In this document: positions 1 to 8,556 of the stretch, in pieces
Position numbering within the stretch: position 1 is the stretch's first letter
Layout of the letters: each line of letters begins with the position of its first letter
Origin: Desulfosarcina widdelii
Lineage (GTDB): Bacteria; Desulfobacterota; Desulfobacteria; Desulfobacterales; Desulfosarcinaceae
NCBI RefSeq assembly: GCF_009688965.1
Contig: NZ_AP021875.1
Location: forward strand, 6,572,001 to 6,636,000
Length of the DNA: 64,000 nt
Direction of reading: 5' to 3'
Program-made: the position numbers and the translations under genes
The notes under the pieces: generated by a model
Databases searched by the model: none
The model's input: the letters and a program-made list of their open reading frames with translations, nothing else
Told to the model about the DNA's origin: nothing

Positions 1-510
1 CAGGTAGCCGTCGTCGTGGGCTGCCACGAGAATGTCCAGACCCTCCGCGTTATAAGGTCCGCAGCCGGTGCTGGTGCAAAAGCAGGTGGACAGCGGCGCG
101 TCGCAGGCCATGCCGATGAAGGTGGTCGCCTCGAAGGCCCGCAGCCAGTAAGGGTCCTTGACGTCCGGGGTGTCGAAGTTCAGTTTCACCAGTTGAACGG
201 CCTTGGCGTCGCAGGGCCGGATGCCCACCACGGCCCTGGGCGAATAATCCTTGGCCGCCTCCTTCATGATGTGGTGGTCGTCCCGGCTTTCGTCCAGGGA
301 GTATTCGAGCATCACCTCGGACTGGGGAAACAACAGTTCTTTGGGCGACAGGCGGGTGTTGACCATGTCCAGATCCGGGGCCTGCCCTTTTTCCAAAGCC
401 TTGAACTGGTGGCAGTCTTTTTCCTTGACCGGCCCGAACAGCCGGTAGCTGTCGGCCGCCGCCGTCAATCCCTCGGCCCAGTTCTTTTTGTCGATTGCAA
501 CGAGCGTCAT
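1..510 (-). CDS. AsrA/HydB-like iron-sulfur electron-transfer subunit (partial)
   Basis: This is the N-terminal 170 residues of a protein whose 3' part lies beyond the left edge of the window. It contains GIRPCDAKAVQ and the cysteine stretch STCFCTSTGCGP, both typical of the family that includes anaerobic sulfite reductase subunit A and the beta subunit of NAD(P)-linked sulfhydrogenases. That family carries a C-terminal pair of [4Fe-4S] clusters, which would be outside the window. I chose the ATG at 510 because an AAAGGA ribosome site lies 8 nt upstream; the in-frame ATG at 519 is too close to it. The gene starts 12 nt after the stop of the FrhB-like gene, so it is the last visible member of the Hdr operon. 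The likely role is passing electrons between the HdrA-MvhD core and a soluble partner. The family call is from recall, without alignment. Confidence 0.7.
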   Translation of the reverse strand, partial: MTLVAIDKKNWAEGLTAAADSYRLFGPVKEKDCHQFKALEKGQAPDLDMVNTRLSPKELLFPQSEVMLEYSLDESRDDHHIMKEAAKDYSPRAVVGIRPCDAKAVQLVKLNFDTPDVKDPYWLRAFEATTFIGMACDAPLSTCFCTSTGCGPYNAEGLDILVAAHDDGYL

Positions 511-522
511 AGCGTTCATCCT

Positions 523-1470
523 TTATTTGATAAAAGCCCCGGGGTCATTGGGCTGATAAACATCCAGGGCCGGACGCTGTTCCAGAGAGAGACCGGCTTC
601 CCAGCCGAACTGCTCCTGGCAGTCTTTTTCCAGTTTGCGGGTCAAAATCCGCATGTCGATGCCTACCGGACAGGCCCGCTGGCAGGCCCCGCAGTCGGTG
701 CAGCGGCCGGCGCAGTGATAGGCCCGCAGAAAATGGAAGGTGCGCACGTCGATGGGGTCCTGGCCCTTGCCCACCCACTGGGGCTTGGACTCGTCCACGA
801 AACAGGTGGGACAGTAGCACAACGGACAGGCATTGCGGCAGGCGTAGCAGCGAATGCACGGGGACAACAGGTCCTCGAAAAACTGCCACTTGTCCGCGGC
901 GTCCATCTCCTCGATCTTGCGGATGTCCGCGTAGCGGTCGATGTCCTTTTGCTCTTCGACCGGATCGGCCACCATTTCGTCATGGATCACCGGATTGCGG
1001 TGGATGCACAACGCACAGTTTTGCTGCAGCACCTCGGCCTTGTCGAACAGGCTCTCTGCGGCCGCGGTTTTGACCTTGACCGTGGTGTCGGTCTCGGAGA
1101 CCTCCAGGATCTCACCCTCCACCAGGGAAGCGATCCTGCGCCTGTCGATCATGCCCGTGCAGGGCACGCCGACGATGTGCAGCTGATCGCGCCCGATCTT
1201 GTTCTCGACGATGTGGTTGACGATGTTGCGCGAATCGCAGCCCTTGGCGAAGACCGCGATCTTCTCCTTGCGGTTGGTCAGGTAGTTCGCCAGGTTGATG
1301 CCGCAGTTGCTGTCCCAGATCAGGGAGGAAACGTCTTCCTCCCGGGTCACGAAGCACGGCTCGTTCATCATCGGCATCGTCCCTTTGCGAAATCCGATGA
1401 CCATCTCCACACTGCACTCGCTGAGAAGGCGACCGGCAATCTCCCTCATTTTTTCGCTGTATCCTAACAT
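523..1470 (-). CDS. FrhB/FdhB-like 4Fe-4S electron-transfer protein
   Basis: This 315-residue protein has the coenzyme F420 hydrogenase/dehydrogenase beta-subunit type of layout. An N-terminal region carries KGCDSRN and GVPCTGM. It is followed by CALCIHRN, a cysteine-dense block (CIRCYACRNACPLCYCPTC), and a last ferredoxin motif (CTDCGACQRACP). These would hold several [4Fe-4S] clusters. There is no signal peptide or membrane segment, so it should be cytoplasmic. It begins one base after the mvhD stop codon (TAACATG), so translation is probably coupled. In sulfate reducers such genes accompany hdrA-mvhD and are thought to move electrons between the bifurcating flavoprotein and another redox protein. 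The gene at 24033-25163 is the equivalent in the second Hdr locus. The partner and direction of electron flow are not visible from sequence. Confidence 0.8.
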   Translation of the reverse strand: MLGYSEKMREIAGRLLSECSVEMVIGFRKGTMPMMNEPCFVTREEDVSSLIWDSNCGINLANYLTNRKEKIAVFAKGCDSRNIVNHIVENKIGRDQLHIVGVPCTGMIDRRRIASLVEGEILEVSETDTTVKVKTAAAESLFDKAEVLQQNCALCIHRNPVIHDEMVADPVEEQKDIDRYADIRKIEEMDAADKWQFFEDLLSPCIRCYACRNACPLCYCPTCFVDESKPQWVGKGQDPIDVRTFHFLRAYHCAGRCTDCGACQRACPVGIDMRILTRKLEKDCQEQFGWEAGLSLEQRPALDVYQPNDPGAFIK

Positions 1471-1471
1471 G

Positions 1472-1903
1472 TTACGCTACCTTCGCCTGTGGTTTGACAA
1501 ATCGGGTGTTCGGGCCCAGGGCGCGGACCGCGTCCGTCACCTGAGTCACAACGTCGATGAATTTGGTGGCTTCGGCTGAAGACACCCACGACATGTGCAC
1601 GCGGTCGCGTTCGATTCCCATCAGTTCCATAAGATTGGTGAACAAAGCAAATTTTCTCCGAGCGTAGTAATTACCTTCCAGGTAATGGCAGTCGCCCGGA
1701 TGTCACCCGGACACCCACACTCCGTCGGCACCGTTGCGCAGGGCTGCCAGGGCGAACTTGGGGCTCATGCGGCCGGTGCAGGGGATGCGGATCACCCGGA
1801 TATTGGGTGGATATTGCATCCGGCTTACGCCGGCCAGATCCGCCGCGCCGTAACTGCACCAGTTGCACAGAAAGGCTACAATTTTCGGTTCCCACTCAGA
1901 CAT
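1472..1903 (-). CDS. mvhD: MvhD-type hydrogenase iron-sulfur subunit, selenoprotein
   Basis: The frame reads 66 codons from ATG 1903, meets TGA at 1703-1705, and continues open for another 76 codons to TAA at 1472-1474, one base before the next ATG. The sequence around the TGA is VSG-U-HPGDCHY. The paralogue at 25295-25717 has ISGCHPGDCHY, so the TGA replaces a family-conserved Cys. A 17-nt hairpin follows within 25 nt of the TGA. I therefore read residue 67 as selenocysteine and the protein as 143 residues. MvhD carries a [2Fe-2S] cluster and links HdrA to an electron donor. Sec-containing MvhD homologues (VhuD) are known in methanogens and have been reported in deltaproteobacteria. The selenocysteine machinery itself is not in the window. 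A plain nonsense mutation is unlikely given the conserved downstream protein and the neighbouring hdrA case. Confidence 0.9.
1670..1686 (-). promoter_or_regulatory. Putative SECIS hairpin of mvhD
   Basis: The minus-strand RNA folds as a 6-bp stem (AUUACC with GGUAAU) closed by the loop UGGAA. The stem starts 16 nt after the in-frame UGA at 1703-1705. Bacterial SECIS elements sit just downstream of the UGA and usually show G near the start of the apical loop, as here. The fold was found by eye, so the exact pairing is provisional. Confidence 0.6.
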
Positions 1904-1918
1904 GTTCTTCTCCTTTTA

Positions 1919-4900
1919 TTAAATGGCGTCAAGCATGGCAAAGATCTGATTGTTGTCGAATCCGTTCAGATGAATGGCGCCGGATCGGCACGAAGCCACG
2001 CACAGGCCGCAGCCTTTGCACAGGGCCGCGTTGATCGTCGCCCGGCCGGCAAACATGCGTGCGTCTTCCGGGATGAAACTGGGTGCCGAATACGGGCAAA
2101 TGGATACGCACACCCCGCAACTGGAGCACATCTGGGGATCCACCGAGGCCACTTCTCCGCTGGTAAAAATGTTTTCCTGGGCCAGGAGGGTGACGGCCCT
2201 GGCGGCAGCGGCCTTGCCCTGGGAAATGGCTTCGTCGATGGATTTGGGATAGTGGGCCAGTCCGCAGAGGAACACGCCGTCGGTGGCGAATTCCGAGGGA
2301 CCCAGCTTGGCGTGCTTCTCGACGAAAAAACCGTCGTCGTTCAGCGGAATCTTGAAGAACTGGGACAACTGCTCGTCGGCGTAAGGCACGATGGCAGCGG
2401 CCAGGGTGACCAGGTCCGTGGTGATTTCCATGGGCAGGCCCAGAACGTGGTCGGTGACGCGCACCGCCAGCCGCTCTCCATCCTGCACCACCTGGGGTTT
2501 GTTTTCCAGATCGTAGCGGATAAAAATGACCCCGGCTTCGCGGGCTTTCTTATACAGAATCTCCCGCTCGCCGTAGGTGCGGATATCCCGGTAGAGAATA
2601 TAGACGCTGCTATCCGGGTTGCGTTCCTTGATGGCCAGGGCGCTTTCGATGGAATGGGTGCAGCAGACCCGGCTGCAGTAGGGACGTTCCGGTTCGCGCG
2701 ATCCCACGCACTGGATGAACACGGCCGTGTCCACACTGTCCAGCATGGGATCTTCGGCCAACATTTTACGGTCCAGTTCCAGGCTGGTCACAACCCGGGG
2801 GTCTTGCCCGTAAAGGTATTCGTTGGGGGTAAGCTCGCTGGCGCCGGTTGCGACCACGGCGACGCCGTGTTCGATGGGGGCTTCAGTACCGTCGGTTTTC
2901 AGTACGGTCTTGAAATTGCCAACGAAACCCTCCACTTCGGCCAACTCGGTATTCAGGTGCACCGTCAGGCTCTTTTCGGCGTTCACCTGGCCCACCAGTT
3001 CGGCCAGGTGCTTCTGGATGTCTTCCCCCTTCCAGGTGCGGTAGAGGTTATTGGCCTGGCCGCCCAGCCGATCGCTGCGTTCCACCAGATGGGTTTCGTA
3101 TCCCTGGCGGGCCAGACTCAGGGCGGCTGTCATACCGGCGATGCCACCGCCGATGACCAGCGTGGCCTGACCGACGGTGAGTTCGTTTTCGGCCAGCGGC
3201 TGTTTCAGGACCACCTTCTGGACGGACATGCGCACCAGATCCTTGGCCTTCTGGGTGGCGATGTCGGGATTGTTCTTGTGAACCCAGGAGTCCTGGTTGC
3301 GGATGTTGACCATTTCGAACAGGTATTTGTTCAGACCGGCGTTGATCAGGGTTTCCTGAAAAAGGGGTTCGTGAGTTTTGGGGGTGCAGGCGGCCACCAC
3401 GACACGGTTGAGATTTTTCTCCTTGATGATCTCGGTCATGATGTCCTGGGTGTCCTGGGAACAGGTGTACATGTTGTCGGTTACGTATTCCACGTAGGGC
3501 AGCGTGCCCGCATAATCGCGCACGGCCGGTACGTCCACCACCCCGGCGATGTTGATACCGCAGTTGCACACGAAGACCCCCACCCGGGGACGATCGCCGG
3601 CCACATTGATTTCCGGCACCACTTCGGCGGTGCGGGTCTGGGTGTTTCTTGCCGAACAGAGCAGCTCGCCGGCGGCGGCTGCCGAGGCGCTGGCATCGAC
3701 CACCGCCTGGGGGATGTCCTTGGGGCCCTGGAAGGCACCGCAGACGTAAACGCCGGAGCGGCTGGTGGTAACGGGGGCAAAAGTCGTGGTCTCGCAGAAA
3801 TTGCTCGGCGTGAGGCCCACGCCTAAAGACTGCGCCATGGTGACCACTTCGGGGGACGTTTCCAGCCCCACGGAAAGGACGATCATGTCGAACGTCTCCG
3901 TCTCCATCTCGCCGCTTTCGGTAACATAACGGATGGACAGGTCATCGCTGTCCGGCAGGGGAGCGACGGTGTGGACTTTGGACCGCAAAAAGCGGATGCC
4001 CTGGGCCTTGGCACCTTCGTAGTAGCGTTCGAAGTCCTTGCCGTAGGTTCGCATGTCCATGAAAAAGACCGCGCAGTCCAGCGCATCGCCGGCGTGCTCC
4101 TTGGCGATGACGGCCTCTTTTATGGCGTACATGCAGCAGACCGACGAGCAGTAGGCATTGTCGCAGCGGTTCTGGTCCCGCGATCCCACGCATTGGAACC
4201 AGGCGATTTTTTGAGGCTCCTTGTGGTCCGATGGACGGGCCACATGGCCTTCGGTGGGTCCGGAGGCGGACAGCAGGCGCTCGAACTGCATGGAGGTGAT
4301 CACGTTGGGATGTTTGCCGTAGCCGTAAAAGTCCAGCTTGGATGGATCGTAGGGGGTGAAACCGGGTGCCAGAATGACCGAACCCACGTTGAGATCCAGC
4401 AGTTCGCGCTGCTCCTGGTGGGTTTCCAGGGTGACGGCCCCGGCCCCGCAGGCCTCCACGCACTGGTAGCATTCGCAGCAGTAGCCGCAGTTCAGGCAGC
4501 GCTGGGCTTCGGCCTTGCCGGCTTCCTCGTCCAGGCCCAGCTCCACTTCGTCGAAGTTGCCCCGGCGGGCTTCGGGTTCAAGCTCGCGGACCCTGGCGCG
4601 GGCCTTGGCTGGCTCGCCTTCGGGCACCGGACGGTAGACCGGGTCTTCCCGCTCGATGGGCTCCCGGCCCGCGGCCATGTCGGCCCCGTCCAGGTAGCGC
4701 ACGATGGATTCGGCCGCCTCCTTGCCCGCGGCAATGGCCCCGATGGCCACCCAGGGACCGGTCTGCAGATCGCCGCCGGCAAAGACGCCTTCGCGGCCGG
4801 TGGCGTAAGTGATGGGATCCACTTCGGTGGTGCTCCAGCGGGTGAACTCCAGCCCATCGACCTCGTCGATGCAAGACAGGTCCGGACGCTGACCGATGGC

Positions 4901-6358
4901 CGGAATCAGCTGGTCGATCTCAAGATCGTATTCGCTGCCCGGCACCGGCACGGGACGCCGGCGGCCGGAAGAGTCCGGTTCGCCCAGCTCCATGCGGATG
5001 CAGCGCATGCCGGAAACCTTGCCGTCCGTGACCAGGATCTCCTGGGGCGCGGCCAGGTAGGTCAAAGAGACGCCTTCGGTCTCGGCGGCCTGGATCTCCT
5101 CTTCCCAGGCCGGCATTTCGGCACGGGTCCGGCGGTAGACGATCTGGACCGTCTCGGCACCCAGGCGCACCGCCGAGCGGGCCACGTCGATGGCCACGTT
5201 GCCGCCGCCGACGATGGCCACGTGCTTGCCCACCGGAGCCTTGCCGGTGAGGTTGACCTCCCGCAGAAAGTCCACGCCCTGGCGCACGCCATCGGCCTGT
5301 TCGCCGGGCACGCCCAGGGTGATGCCCTTGTGGGCGCCCAGGGCCAGATAGACCGCCTTGAACCCCTGGTCGAACAGGCTGTCCACGGTCAGGTCCCCGC
5401 CCAGCGGGGTATCGGTTTTGATCTCCACGCCCAGGTTGGTGATGATCTCGATGTCCCGGTCCAGCACCTCGGACGGCAGGCGGTGATCCGGGATGCCCAC
5501 CCGCAGCATGCCGCCGGCCTTGGGCAGGGCTTCGTAGATCGTACTCATGATGCCCCGGCGGGCCAGCTGATAGGCCGCGGAAAGTCCGGCCGGGCCGCTG
5601 CCGATGATGGCCACGCGCTCGTCGCGCTTTTCCGCCATGGGGATCTCGATATTGCGGGCATCGAACTGGTCGGCGGCCAGGCGCTTCAGGTCGCGGATGG
5701 CCACGGGCTGGTCCACCTCGCAGCGGCGGCAGGCGTCCTCGCAGCCATGGGGACAGATGCGGCCCAGCACGCCGGGCAGGGGCAGGTCTTCCATGATGAT
5801 GGAAAGGGCCTCTTCGTATTTGCCCTGACCCACCATCTGCACGTAGCCCTGGACGTTGATCCCCGCCGGACAGGCCAGACGGCAGGGCGCCTTGTCGACT
5901 TTCTGGATGGCGAAGGCGCCGGGAATGGCCTGGGCATAGCGTTTGTAAGTGGCTTTGCGTATACTCATGCCCTGATTGTATTCGTCGGGGAGGCTGACGG
6001 GGCAGGCTTCGGCGCAATCGCCGCAGGAGGTGCACTTGGCCGCATCGATATAGCGGGGACCCTTATCGATGGTGACGCTGAAATTGCCTTCGGTTCCCTT
6101 GATCTCTTTAACTTGTGCACATGTGATCAGGTTGATGTTCAGATGCCGGCCGAACTCGACCAGTTTCGGAGAGATAATTCACATGGCGCAGTCGTTGGTG
6201 GGAAACGTCTTGTCCAGCTCACTCATCACCCCGCCGATGGCCGGGGATTTTTCGACTACATGAACCAGGTATCCGGAATCGGCCAAATCCAACGCAGCCT
6301 GCATTCCGGATATTCCGCCGCCGACAACCAGAACCGAACCAATTGCGTTCTTCGTCAT
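1919..6358 (-). CDS. hdrA: HdrA-like FAD/Fe-S protein fused to a GltD-type NAD(P) module, selenoprotein
   Basis: The frame starts at ATG 6358 (AGGAG 8 nt upstream), has an in-frame TGA at 6179-6181, and then stays open to TAA at 1919, giving 1479 residues. The TGA falls in NDCAM-U-IIS, where the paralogue at 25889-29296 has LDCAACIG, so residue 60 is read as selenocysteine in place of a cluster Cys. Order of parts: FAD-binding VVGGGISG (about 10-20), ferredoxin CTSCGDCAEACP (about 109-120), GltD/NfnB-like domain with a cysteine-rich N-region and NAD(P) fold (about 140-570), HdrA Fe-S core with CVGSRDQNRCDNAYCSSVCC, a second HdrA-type flavin module (VIGGGIAGM), and a C-terminal pair of ferredoxin motifs (CSSCGVCVSICP, CKGCGLCVASC). 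This predicts an NAD(P)H-coupled bifurcating flavoprotein. Without recoding, the first 60 codons would be split off and the start misplaced at 5968. Sec-containing HdrA is known from methanogens. Confidence 0.88.
6150..6169 (-). promoter_or_regulatory. Putative SECIS hairpin of hdrA
   Basis: In the minus-strand RNA, nine bases after the in-frame UGA (6179-6181), CCGA-A-ACU pairs with AGU-UCGG around the loop GGUCG. That makes seven base pairs with one bulged A. A GGUC-type apical loop and a bulge on the 5' side resemble the minimal SECIS of E. coli fdhF. The distance to the UGA is in the bacterial range. Folded by eye. Confidence 0.7.
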
Positions 6359-6793
6359 AATATCTTCTCCTGATCGCTCGTAAAACCCATGGTGATGATT
6401 CACCGTGCTTCGTACGATTTAAGTAATAATAAGAGGTTAGGGATGTTGGGATACAAACTTACCTATATGGCCAAACCTGCCTTGTCAATAGAATTCACAG
6501 CGCCTTTCCCCTGCGTTTCCTTCAGGTTATGCGAATATGCCCAAAATATTGTCGGGAATCAAGGGAAAAACAATTTTTTCTCGCCATCGGTCGAAAAGAA
6601 GCTGCCGGCCCGGCTTTCTGTCGAAAGGAAACCGAATCCGGGCAGCGGGGGGCCCCGCTTTCCCGTCAAGGGGTAAATTCACCTTGATTCATCTTCGAAG
6701 ACCATGCTAAATTCCGTGATTATTTGAACATTTCAACACCTCGACATTGGCCCGATTCTTTTTCGTCCATGCCACGCTCAGGAGGCGCATCCC
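6359..6793. other. Divergent intergenic region between the Hdr operon and cassette 1
   Basis: The region separates the minus-strand hdrA operon from the plus-strand kinase gene. The part nearest hdrA is AT-richer than the coding sequence around it. I found no RNA gene and no convincing -24/-12 promoter: a TTGGCCCG near 6749 lacks the downstream TTGC element. Promoters for both divergent units should lie here but were not resolved by eye. Confidence 0.5.
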
Positions 6794-8374
6794 ATGGCCA
6801 ATGACCATCTCTCGCTCGTCAACATCGCCCTGATCGGCGGTGGCTTATACTGCAAAGAGGTCCTGGAGATGACCACGGTGAATTTTCTCCAGGATCAGGT
6901 CAACTCGAGAATCGTTGCCGTGGCCGATCCGGACGGCAAAGCGCCGGGAATGGTGCTGGCCGGACGCAGGGGGTTGAGCACCGTTGCGGACTACCGGGAA
7001 TTATACCAACCGGACTACCAGGTGCACCTGTTTATCCTGCTCAACCCCGATCCGGACCTGCTGCGCCAGATCCTGGATACCAAGCCTGACCATCTGCGGG
7101 TTCTTGCCCACCAGCCTTTCGAACTGTTCTGGAAGGCGTTTAAGTCCAGGGAACGGCTGCTACAGCAGCGGACCAGGGAGATCAAAACCATCCTTAACGG
7201 CATCCAGGACCTGATTCTGGTCATCACGCCGGATCAGGAGATCGTGGATGCCAATGAGGCCTTTTTGCGACAGATGGGCTACGAAAAAAACGAAGTGGTG
7301 GGCAAAAAATGCTTCGAAGTGTACCACCAGACCAACCAGTCCTGCTATGGCGCCCAGAGCGGATGTCCGCTGCGCACGGTGATCCGCAATCGCAAGGCGG
7401 CCCAGACGATACGTACCCGCACCGGCCCTGACGGAAAGACCCATTATATGGAGGTCAGCATCCACCCGCTGTGGGAAAAGAGCGGCAAGATTTCCCGGTT
7501 TCTGGAAATCAGCCATGATTTTACCGAGCGCAAGCTGCAGGAGGAGGAAAACCGGAGGCGGCTCGAGCAAATGGTGGACGAGCGCACCCATGAATTGCAG
7601 GAAACCCACGCCAAGCTTCTTCATAAGGACAAGATGGCCTCTCTGGGCAAGCTCTCCGCTTCGGTGGTCCACGAGATTAACAACCCCATCGCCGGCATTT
7701 TAAACCTCATCCTGCTCATGAAGCGGATTTTAAGCGAGGAGTCGGGCGACAGCGGTGGTCCGGGGCGCGAATCCTTCAACCGTTATCTGACCCTGATGGA
7801 AGCCGAAACCCGCCGGATCAGCCGCATCGTCGCCAACCTGCTGACCTTTTCCCGGCAGTCCAAAATGGAAGCGGCCGTGCTGGACATCAACGGACTGATC
7901 GAAAAAACCCTGACAATCAACGAAAACATGCTGAAAATCCACCATGTCCAGGTGAGAGCGGATTTGCACCCCGCCCTGCCGCCGGTGGTCGGTTCCGCAG
8001 ACCAGTTGCAGCAGGTATTCATGAACATGGTGTCCAATGCTGCCGAGGCCATGGAAGGACAGGGCGGCGGCGTATTGACCGTAAAAACCTGGTTTGGCGG
8101 CGGCGACTCGGTTCACATTGACTTTGCCGATACCGGGGTGGGCATCTCGCCGGAGCATTCGGACAAGCTCTTCGAGCCCTTTTATACGACCAAAAAGAAA
8201 GGCAAGGGCGTCGGGCTGGGGCTCAGCGTGGTTTACGGCATCATCAAGGCCCACAACGGCAATGTCACGGTGGATTCCGAACCGGGCAACGGCGCTACAT
8301 TTATGATCCAACTGCCCTTGTCCCCGGAATCGAAACGCGACGAAGCGCCTGATATCGGCTGGAGCGCAAGCTAA
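6794..8374 (+). CDS. Sensor histidine kinase with N-terminal Rossmann-like domain and PAS (cassette 1)
   Basis: The protein has 526 residues. Residues about 10-110 look like a dinucleotide-binding fold: IALIGGGLYC, then a second strand ending in AVADPDG. A PAS domain follows (about 135-245), with cysteines in CFEVYHQTNQSC and GCPLR. Next come a short coiled coil, a HisKA box with phospho-acceptor His 293 (VVHEINNPIAG), and an HATPase domain ending in GKGVGLGLSVVYG. There are no membrane segments, so it senses a cytoplasmic signal. The Rossmann-like domain suggests a bound nucleotide cofactor or a redox ratio (inference). It lies 182 bp before its likely partner, the NtrC-type regulator. The gene at 34327-35886 has the same unusual domain order. 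A CGCTCAGGAGG ribosome site precedes the ATG. Confidence 0.85.
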   Translation: MANDHLSLVNIALIGGGLYCKEVLEMTTVNFLQDQVNSRIVAVADPDGKAPGMVLAGRRGLSTVADYRELYQPDYQVHLFILLNPDPDLLRQILDTKPDHLRVLAHQPFELFWKAFKSRERLLQQRTREIKTILNGIQDLILVITPDQEIVDANEAFLRQMGYEKNEVVGKKCFEVYHQTNQSCYGAQSGCPLRTVIRNRKAAQTIRTRTGPDGKTHYMEVSIHPLWEKSGKISRFLEISHDFTERKLQEEENRRRLEQMVDERTHELQETHAKLLHKDKMASLGKLSASVVHEINNPIAGILNLILLMKRILSEESGDSGGPGRESFNRYLTLMEAETRRISRIVANLLTFSRQSKMEAAVLDINGLIEKTLTINENMLKIHHVQVRADLHPALPPVVGSADQLQQVFMNMVSNAAEAMEGQGGGVLTVKTWFGGGDSVHIDFADTGVGISPEHSDKLFEPFYTTKKKGKGVGLGLSVVYGIIKAHNGNVTVDSEPGNGATFMIQLPLSPESKRDEAPDIGWSAS

Positions 8375-8556
8375 CTCGTGTTCATCCGGAAATGGCCAAT
8401 TTGCCCGATATCTTTGTTGCGCGAAAAATTTTATCCTCGAAATATCAACCATATGTCTTTGGTAAAAATTTTCGTGCGCCTCGATCTCGACCAAGTTTTC
8501 CTATTTCCGAATAAACACCGGATCGTTTTTATCCAGGGAGGCAACGCGGAGGAACA

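Noticed and set aside
16..1467. Long plus-strand ORF (483 codons) opposite the first Hdr genes
   Set aside because: It is an antisense shadow of high-GC genes: no domain, His/Gly/Val-rich composition, and it opposes clear Fe-S proteins.
1595..3826. 743-codon plus-strand ORF
   Set aside because: It mirrors hdrA and mvhD on the minus strand, is rich in His/Gln/Gly, and has no recognisable motif.
3971..6373. 800-codon plus-strand ORF
   Set aside because: Same reason: it lies opposite hdrA, whose Fe-S and FAD motifs are unambiguous.
6179..6403. Treating the hdrA 5' fragment as a separate small gene or a pseudogene
   Set aside because: The TGA is at a Cys position, the frame continues with family sequence, and a SECIS-like hairpin follows. 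Recoding explains it better.
6745..6765. Possible -24/-12 promoter before the cassette-1 kinase
   Set aside because: TTGGCCCG is present but the downstream TTGC element is not.
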